The position numbers and the translations under genes are program-made. From DASQLQ01 sp035629935 (GTDB lineage: Bacteria; Actinomycetota; CADDZG01; WHSQ01): a stretch of DNA of 18,098 bases. The stretch's first letter is position 1; each line of letters begins with the position of its first letter. Under the pieces are notes generated by a model, which saw only the letters and a list, made by a program, of their open reading frames with translations, did no database searches and was not told where the DNA came from. Shown here piece by piece: positions 13,570-18,098 of the stretch. The stretch is from assembly GCA_035629935.1 (NCBI GenBank), contig DASQLQ010000139.1, positions 1 through 18,098 of the forward strand, given 5' to 3'.

Positions 13570-14769
13570 CTACATGCAGCGTCGGCATGCCACTAGATCG
13601 ATCACCTTTCGGATCGTGCGCTTCCGCTCGCGCTCCTCGATCTCGATCGTTAGGACTAGCCCGGCCGGTCCCTCCTGGAACGGTCGCTGGTTCGAGATCA
13701 GGGACACCGACCAGTTGCGCTTTTCCCCACACGGGAGGCTCTTCTCGTCGTCGGCATACTTCACATGCCCATCAGGCTGTTTCTGCTTGAGCTCGATGGT
13801 CATCACTGCCGTCGTCCTCTTGTTGCACTCGAGGTAGCCGCTGACGTGCGTCTCTCCGGTCACTTCGCTGACGGGCGCCGTTTCCTTCACGTCTACGTCG
13901 AAGCGGAACGGGAAGGGCATGTTCGCGATGGTGAGCTTCAATAAGCCCCCCTGACGGTTCTCCGGCGCCGACACCATGACCCAGTACGTCTCGCCGGGTT
14001 CGGTGAGGAAGCGCACGCGTGAGCGGTAACCGTCGGCTTTGCACTCGATCTGGTTCAAGGCATTGCGTGACCCGGTATAGACCGAGACAGCGGTCTCGTA
14101 GTCGCTACCGCGCGTCGAGATCATGACGCGACGTGCGGTCCATTCCCGCGGACGTTCATAGCGATACCAGACGCTGCGCGCTCGCCCCCTACAGCTGGGG
14201 TCGTTGATATCCAACGTCGCATCCGTCGTATCGACGCGATCCTCGAAGGGAAGCTCGACCTGCACATTCCTGGCTTGGGAGAGGTCGTCGTGGGGAGGCG
14301 GGATCACCGGCCGAAGGGTGAACACGAGAAGACCGGGACTGTCACCACTCACGACGAAGTTGTAGGTGCGTCCTGCCGTTGCTTGGAAGCTGACGCGCGA
14401 TTGTTGAATGTTGCTGCGATAGTCGTCGTTGCACCCGACCTCATTCGTGTTGAGCAGCGGCTTGCCGTCGTAGGCGCCGATGAGGGTGTTGTAGTCGCTG
14501 CCGAACGTCTCGGCCACCAGGCGAACGCTTCTCTTAGCGGTGTACTGGTACCAGACAGTGCCCGTCCCGAACGCGCGGCAGGAAGGGTCCGTGACCGATT
14601 CCGTTGCCTCGGTTGCATCGAGCTTGTCGTTATACGGCAGCTTTTTGGCGATCTTCGGAGAGAGTTCGCTGTCGTTGTCCGGTGCCGCCGCCGCTACCGG
14701 GCTTCCGAGAGCCCCGGTAAGCACGAGCGCCATAAGGAATGCCGTAGTTGCTTTCGCCCTGCGTCGCAT
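13570..14769 (-). CDS. Secreted protein with two tandem beta-sandwich (PPC-like) repeats
   Basis: A 399-residue exported protein. The N-terminus MRRRAKATTAFLMALVLTGA with following SPVAAAA is a classic Sec signal peptide, with likely cleavage near residue 28. Two repeats follow: residues ~48-153 and ~178-281, each with TxATxxxxDPSC, a (S/T)VWY(R/Q)Y strand, FGSDYNTLIGAYDG / RGSDYETAVSVYTG, a second cysteine (VGC/IEC) and a closing YxxxVS strand. The cysteines pair naturally as C64/C113 and C193/C243, and C315/C347 in the C-terminal Ig-like region; C395 and C398 form a CRRC tail. The pattern resembles pre-peptidase C-terminal (PPC/DVUA0089-like) domains, but no peptidase domain is present. AAAGGA precedes the ATG by 6 nt. 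Function unknown; a cell-surface or extracellular binding role is plausible. Confidence 0.8.
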   Translation of the reverse strand: MRRRAKATTAFLMALVLTGALGSPVAAAAPDNDSELSPKIAKKLPYNDKLDATEATESVTDPSCRAFGTGTVWYQYTAKRSVRLVAETFGSDYNTLIGAYDGKPLLNTNEVGCNDDYRSNIQQSRVSFQATAGRTYNFVVSGDSPGLLVFTLRPVIPPPHDDLSQARNVQVELPFEDRVDTTDATLDINDPSCRGRARSVWYRYERPREWTARRVMISTRGSDYETAVSVYTGSRNALNQIECKADGYRSRVRFLTEPGETYWVMVSAPENRQGGLLKLTIANMPFPFRFDVDVKETAPVSEVTGETHVSGYLECNKRTTAVMTIELKQKQPDGHVKYADDEKSLPCGEKRNWSVSLISNQRPFQEGPAGLVLTIEIEERERKRTIRKVIDLVACRRCM

Positions 14770-14853
14770 TTCCAGTCCTTTCGCCCCACTTGTCCTGATA
14801 CAGATGTGACGAACCAGGGGGCGGATTCATTGCACGAATCGCCATTGGCATAG

Positions 14854-14883
14854 AAAAAACGGCCCCCCCAAGGGGGCCGTTTT
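14854..14883 (-). terminator. Intrinsic terminator after the DUF899 gene
   Basis: On the minus strand AAAACGGCCCCC pairs with GGGGGCCGTTTT around a 4-nt loop (12-bp stem), followed by a run of six T (14859 to 14854). It lies about 100 bp after the DUF899 stop and just before the promoter region of the secreted-protein gene. The stem is flanked by A and T runs on both sides, so it could work in either direction. Confidence 0.85.
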
Positions 14884-14983
14884 CTGTCCTCTGAGTTTGG
14901 AAGCTAGTGGCAGACGATGAGGTCGCTGCCGAAGAACGCGCGCCACGCGTTGTTGACCGTCTTCTCACTCCCAACGGGGGACG

Positions 14984-15721
14984 TCAGGCGCCGACCCCGG
15001 TGACGCCCGGACGCGTCCACTGGGGCACCGGTCGACCGCCGGTTCGGGGCCCCACCGGCGCACCGTGCTCGTCGGTACGCAAGATGGAGTGGGTCGGGAG
15101 CTGAGGCCACCCCTCGGGCGAGTCCTCCCATTCCTCTCGCCGCCCGTAAACGGTCCTGTCGAGCAGCGCGAACGAAGGGCTCAGCACCTCGTCGCCCCGG
15201 CCGGTCGTCCAGTACGTCAGGTAGATCTTGTCCTCCCGGCGCAAGTAGCAGGCGATCCGGCCGGCGTGGGCCACCGTGGGGTGGTCGAGGTGGGCGTTGG
15301 AATACCAGGGCGCCGTGTAGCCCATGAAGTCGCGGAATGCCGCGATTTCTTCGTACGGCCCGTCGCAGAGGAAGGCGAAGGTGATCCCGGTGGCGTTGAG
15401 GTAGGCCGCGTCGGCGGCATCCCCCATGCTCCAGGAGTTCCTGGTGCAACCTTCGCACTGCGACTCCCACGGCTTCCCGTCGTAGAACATGTGGCTGTAG
15501 ACGATCAGCTCGTCACGCCTCTCGAAGACGTCGCCGAACGGGACCGACCCGTTGGCGCCGATGACGGTGGTGTCGGGGGGCACTTCTGTCATGGGTAGCC
15601 GTCGCCGGGCCGCGGCGATAGCGTCACCCTCCCGCGTGTGAGCCTTCTCGCGCTTGCACAGCTCGGCGAGCTGTCGCTCGAACTCCGTGTGGTTGGTGAC
15701 GGGCGGGGCCGGCGTGGTCAT
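14984..15721 (-). CDS. DUF899-family thioredoxin-like protein
   Basis: A 245-residue cytoplasmic protein of the DUF899 family, which has a thioredoxin-like fold. Recognisable parts: N-terminal helix EFERQLAELCKREKAHTREG, RRRLPMTEV, then FERRDELIVYSHMFYDGKPW followed by SQCEGCTRNSW with a CxxC (Cys89, Cys92), FRDFMGYTAPWYS, and a DKIYLTYWTTGRGDEVLSPS strand region. The reaction is unknown; such genes are often near SRPBCC and DHFR-like genes, as here. ATG 15721 is preceded by GGAGGAAACA, whereas the upstream start would begin inside the divergent promoter. Sampled GC (about 65-80% in several 60-base stretches) is higher than in most neighbours, a hint of a different origin. Confidence 0.88.
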   Translation of the reverse strand: MTTPAPPVTNHTEFERQLAELCKREKAHTREGDAIAAARRRLPMTEVPPDTTVIGANGSVPFGDVFERRDELIVYSHMFYDGKPWESQCEGCTRNSWSMGDAADAAYLNATGITFAFLCDGPYEEIAAFRDFMGYTAPWYSNAHLDHPTVAHAGRIACYLRREDKIYLTYWTTGRGDEVLSPSFALLDRTVYGRREEWEDSPEGWPQLPTHSILRTDEHGAPVGPRTGGRPVPQWTRPGVTGVGA

Positions 15722-15745
15722 TGTTTCCTCCTTCGTTCTTACCTC

Positions 15746-15800
15746 CAACACCCCTCAGTACCTCTCCTTATATATATAGACGTTGACCCTAAGGGTGTTG
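15746..15800. promoter_or_regulatory. Divergent promoter/operator between DUF899 and DHFR-like genes
   Basis: CAACACCCCT (15746-15755) and AAGGGTGTTG (15791-15800) are inverted copies that match at 9 of 10 positions across a 35-bp spacer. The spacer contains the AT-rich core TATATATATA (about 15769-15778), which can serve as a -10 box for either strand. Inside the right arm ACCCT-A-AGGGT (15786-15796) is a perfect palindrome of its own. This is the layout of a shared operator for two divergent genes; no regulator gene lies beside it. Confidence 0.55.
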
Positions 15801-15823
15801 ATCCGGCACAAGGAGTAGCAATC

Positions 15824-16429
15824 ATGTCCTCGACGGTGCTCTACATGTCGATGTCATTGGACGGATTCATAGCGGGTCCCAACGAAAGTCCCCACAATGC
15901 TCTCGGCGATGGGGGTGATCGGCTGCACGAGTGGGTCTTCCCGGGTGCCGAGGGCGGTGACTTCGATGCAGCCGTTGCGCGACTGCGAGGCGTGAACCGT
16001 CAGGTCTACGACGAGTTCATGTCTACGGGCGCCGTGGTTGCTGGGCGTGGGACCTTTGAACCTGCGGGTGGCTGGGGAGGCGACCATCACGATGGTGTGC
16101 CCATCTACATCCTCAGCCGTCACCAGGCACCCGACTGGGCCGCTGGGTGGCCTTTGGTGCATTACGTGAGTGACCTCGAGGCTGCGATGCGCGACGCAAA
16201 GGACGCTGCCGGCGACAAGAACGTGCTGGTGCACGGTTCAAGCATCGCCCAGCGGGCTGTCTCAGCCGGGTTTCTCGACGAGCTCGAGATCCACCTGATT
16301 CCGATCCTTTTCGGTGAGGGACGCAGGTTGTTCGAGTACCTCGGCGTCGAGCTGCGCGAGCTGGAGAGGATGAGAGTGCTCGAAGGTGAGGGTGGCGTCA
16401 CCCACCTTCGCTACCGGTTACCCATCTGA
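15824..16429 (+). CDS. RibD C-terminal / dihydrofolate-reductase-like family protein
   Basis: A 201-residue cytoplasmic protein with the DHFR-like fold. It starts MSSTVLYMSMSLDGFIAGPN, the hallmark strand/loop of the family, followed by AVVAGRGTFEPAGGWGG, PIYILSRHQAP, VLVHGSSIAQRAVSAGFLDELEIHLIPILFGEGRRLFE and a closing THLRYRL strand. The GSSIAQ and LIPILFGEG(R)RLF segments mark NADPH-binding RibD_C relatives. They reduce unknown substrates; true folate reduction is not expected. ATG 15824 with AAGGAG 8 nt upstream. The stop region overlaps the end of the convergent SRPBCC gene by 12 bp. Confidence 0.9.
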   Translation: MSSTVLYMSMSLDGFIAGPNESPHNALGDGGDRLHEWVFPGAEGGDFDAAVARLRGVNRQVYDEFMSTGAVVAGRGTFEPAGGWGGDHHDGVPIYILSRHQAPDWAAGWPLVHYVSDLEAAMRDAKDAAGDKNVLVHGSSIAQRAVSAGFLDELEIHLIPILFGEGRRLFEYLGVELRELERMRVLEGEGGVTHLRYRLPI

Positions 16430-16894
16430 GGAGAGCCAACCGCCTTCAACGAGCTTCGCGAGCTTGTCCATCGACATTATCCAGCCCAACTCATTGTCTT
16501 CAACGGACAGACCCCGCGGAAGATTTTCATGGCTTCCGGTTACGACTGTCTCTCCATCGGCGTTATCCAGACGATATGTGACGGTCATCTCACCCTGCAT
16601 GGTCGAGTCATCCGTCTCGAACTCGACAACCTGCACGACCTCCGAATTGGGAACCACCTTCGTGAACCGCCCGCGGAACGTGTCGGTGTGACCGCTCGTC
16701 TTTCCAGCGTTCTCAGGGTCGTCGTAGGTGAGGGAGATGCGGAAGGTACCGCCTTCCCGCCCGTCGTATTCATGGACGCTGCTCGTCATCCCTTCCGGGA
16801 CCATCCATTGCTGGACGGCTTCGGCATCAAGCAGCGCTCTGAACACAGCGGGACGAGGTGCCCGAATGTGTCGAGACAAGCGCGTTGAAGTCAC
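16418..16894 (-). CDS. SRPBCC / AHSA1-family protein
   Basis: A 158-residue protein of the START-like (SRPBCC) superfamily, activator-of-Hsp90-ATPase (AHSA1) type. Typical pattern: RHIRAPRPAVFRALLDAEAVQQWMVPEGM, then FRISLTYDDP, GRFTKVVPNSEVVQVVEFE, a MTVTYRLDNADGETVVTGSHENLP strand pair, and a long C-terminal helix GWIMSMDKLAKLVEGG. Members bind hydrophobic ligands in a deep cavity; ligand unknown. The start is GTG 16894; no good ribosome site is seen, suggesting coupling to the DUF1801 gene 41 bp upstream on the same strand. Usually such genes in actinobacteria are paired with an ArsR regulator, absent here. Confidence 0.88.
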   Translation of the reverse strand: MTSTRLSRHIRAPRPAVFRALLDAEAVQQWMVPEGMTSSVHEYDGREGGTFRISLTYDDPENAGKTSGHTDTFRGRFTKVVPNSEVVQVVEFETDDSTMQGEMTVTYRLDNADGETVVTGSHENLPRGLSVEDNELGWIMSMDKLAKLVEGGWLSSDG

Positions 16895-16935
16895 GACGTC
16901 AGCCTAGGGGAACCCCCTTCGTTCCCAAGGCCAAG

Positions 16936-17337
16936 TTAGCTTTTCCAGCCCGGCGCGCGGCCCGCTTGCTCGATCCAGGCCAGCATCTCCGGCCCTTGCG
17001 CCTCCTCCAGTGACTTCACCTTGATGTAGCGGCTCCATCCTTCGCCCAGCGGCGGGGGAGGGTCGAAGTCCGCGCCGCCGAAGAAGACGACATTGACGGA
17101 AACGTCGTAAGCGACCATCTCCATGAGCCACCCGAGTTTTGGCAACCCGTAGTACGCCTTCTTCCACTTGACGGCGTATTGAAGCCCGGGGATCGTCTCG
17201 CGGATCAACCCGTCTAACTTCTTGACGATGGGATTTAGATCCGGCATCACATGCCGCATCCAATCTTCGATCTCCGCGTGGCTCCCCGATGGCTCAGGCG
17301 GCTTCCGGGTCGTATTTGCTTTGCGCATCTTGCCCAT
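16936..17337 (-). CDS. DUF1801-family protein (YdhG-like)
   Basis: A 133-residue cytoplasmic protein. The DUF1801 pattern is clear: IEDWMRHVMPDLNPIVKKLDGLIRETIPGLQYAVKWKKAYYGLP, then VAYDVSVNVVFFGGADFDPPPPLGEG, SRYIKVKSLEEA. No enzymatic role is established. A lysine/arginine-rich N-terminus (KMRKANTTRK) precedes the domain. ATG 17337 has AAGGAG 8 nt upstream. It lies ahead of the SRPBCC gene on the same strand (41-bp gap), so the two probably form an operon, and is divergent from the gene at 17402 across 64 bp. Confidence 0.88.
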   Translation of the reverse strand: MGKMRKANTTRKPPEPSGSHAEIEDWMRHVMPDLNPIVKKLDGLIRETIPGLQYAVKWKKAYYGLPKLGWLMEMVAYDVSVNVVFFGGADFDPPPPLGEGWSRYIKVKSLEEAQGPEMLAWIEQAGRAPGWKS

Positions 17338-17401
17338 CGCTCGTTCTCCTTCGTGGCCTAACCTCCAGTTGTAACGGTACCGGGATACCAGAGGAGGATC
17401 G

Positions 17402-18052
17402 ATGGATAAGGCTTCCGCCTACGCCCGCGTAAAGGAGCGGGTTGTGGCACTCGTTTCTGAGGGCAATGCCGACACGAAGGTCCCCACTTGTCCGGGGTGG
17501 ACGGTTAAGGACTTGATCGCGCACCAAGCTGACTTCCTCGAGGTCGCGTCCACGGATCCCAAGGGTTTCGATCAGGATTGGGGCGAACGAGGTGTGCAGA
17601 AGCGGCGCGGCGCTTCGTTACAAGATTGTCTCGACGAATGGGACCGGCGCGTCAAAGAAGACACAGACGTATTCGAGTCGCAGCTGGCGCCCGTGGCGGT
17701 CTCAGACGTGCTCGCCCACGAGCAAGATATCCGCTCCGCGCTTGCTGAGCCCGGTGGGACCGACGACGAGAACATAGTGCCGTCGGTCGAGATGGCTTTG
17801 ATGTTCCTGACGAAGAAAGTCGAGTCGCTGTCTCTGCCGACGTTGCGTGTGGTTAGTGATGAGATCGATCACACCGTCGGTGAAGGAGAACCTCAGGCAA
17901 CCTTGCGAGCATCGACGTTCGAGCTCTTCCGCACCTTGCATGGCAGACGTGCACCCGACCAGGTCAGGGAGCTGCAATGGGAGGGTGAACCCGGCCGGTG
18001 GCCGGACGAGATCTTTATCTTCGGCCCGACCAAGAAGGTCGTAGAGAGCTAG
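17402..18052 (+). CDS. DinB-like mycothiol-dependent maleylpyruvate isomerase family protein
   Basis: A 216-residue protein of the maleylpyruvate isomerase N-terminal (TIGR03083-type) family. The N-terminal four-helix domain has VPTCPGWTVKDLIAHQADFL, with His41 at the place of the first zinc ligand of the family, and SDVLAHEQDIRSAL with His106 and Asp109, the later metal-site region. The C-terminal part contains ASTFELFRTLHGRRAPDQVRELQWEG, typical of the family. Members use mycothiol with a metal for thiol transfer or isomerisation; substrate here unknown. Note that the usual central Glu/His spacing differs slightly, so the metal site is inferred only. ATG 17402 with GAGGAGG 4 nt upstream. 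The presence of this family supports an actinobacterial host. Confidence 0.88.
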   Translation: MDKASAYARVKERVVALVSEGNADTKVPTCPGWTVKDLIAHQADFLEVASTDPKGFDQDWGERGVQKRRGASLQDCLDEWDRRVKEDTDVFESQLAPVAVSDVLAHEQDIRSALAEPGGTDDENIVPSVEMALMFLTKKVESLSLPTLRVVSDEIDHTVGEGEPQATLRASTFELFRTLHGRRAPDQVRELQWEGEPGRWPDEIFIFGPTKKVVES

Positions 18053-18098
18053 CTCGGCGAAAGGATCACTGGTCCCGGTAAAGAGTGATGCGCGTCAG

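Noticed and set aside
14275..14853. 192-codon open frame on the plus strand opposite the secreted-protein gene
   Set aside because: The minus strand carries a signal peptide, repeats and a ribosome site; the plus frame has none and runs into the terminator.
15065..15598. 177-codon open frame on the plus strand inside DUF899
   Set aside because: Antisense to a well-matched DUF899 gene; low-complexity Val/Gly/Arg composition.
17376..17389. GGTA-N6-TACC inverted repeat between divergent genes at 17337 and 17402
   Set aside because: Arms of four bases are too short to separate from chance, and no second copy was seen.

Overview
The window looks like a chromosomal piece from a soil- or water-type actinobacterium (Actinomycetota). 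Coding sequence averages roughly 60-65% GC. There are two deazaflavin (F420)-dependent nitroreductase-family proteins, a DinB/mycothiol-type maleylpyruvate isomerase relative, DUF4389 and DUF4386 membrane proteins, and a DevS/DevR-like two-component pair. The phylum call is an inference from this family mix. I saw no tRNA, rRNA, CRISPR array, transposase or phage gene.

Region 1 (1-2747) is a signalling block. It holds a GAF-domain histidine kinase (85-1272), a translationally coupled NarL/LuxR-type response regulator (1269-1955) and a single-domain receiver that has lost its phosphoacceptor aspartate (1982-2407). The kinase GAF domain carries the HPPM motif whose histidine is, from memory, the haem ligand of mycobacterial DevS. 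Three copies of a GACATNNGTC element lie after the regulator and in the following 340-bp gap. I found no other copy in the window, so they are candidate binding sites for the regulator.

Region 2 (2748-12198) is a same-strand run of nine genes with very short gaps or 4-bp overlaps, ending at a strong hairpin. In order they encode a DUF4386 membrane protein, a deazaflavin-dependent nitroreductase, a thioredoxin-reductase-like flavoprotein with CPFC, a membrane-anchored PAF-acetylhydrolase-like esterase, a zinc-free MDR alcohol dehydrogenase/quinone reductase, a DUF4389 membrane protein, a second DUF4386 protein, a small multi-pass membrane protein, a DUF4386-like membrane protein, and a receiver/glutaredoxin-like/thioredoxin-reductase fusion without the redox CxxC (counting the last as a tenth gene if the small membrane protein is counted separately). 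My inference is a redox or low-oxygen/nitrosative-stress regulon under the upstream gas- or redox-sensing kinase. Four genes share almost the same ribosome-binding and start-codon sequence (MSAT N-terminus) although their bodies are unrelated.

Region 3 (12215-13535) has a small dimeric alpha/beta-barrel protein on the minus strand, then a gap holding a fossil DUF4386 3' end, then a second nitroreductase that is a clear paralogue of the one in region 2. The DUF4386-tail/hairpin/nitroreductase unit was therefore duplicated and the leading gene later lost.

Region 4 (13570-18052) has a secreted protein with two tandem beta-sandwich repeats, then a set of small cytoplasmic proteins often found together in actinobacteria: DUF899, RibD/DHFR-like reductase, SRPBCC/AHSA1, DUF1801 and a mycothiol-dependent DinB-like protein. 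The DUF899 and DHFR genes are divergent around a TATATATATA core flanked by inverted repeats.
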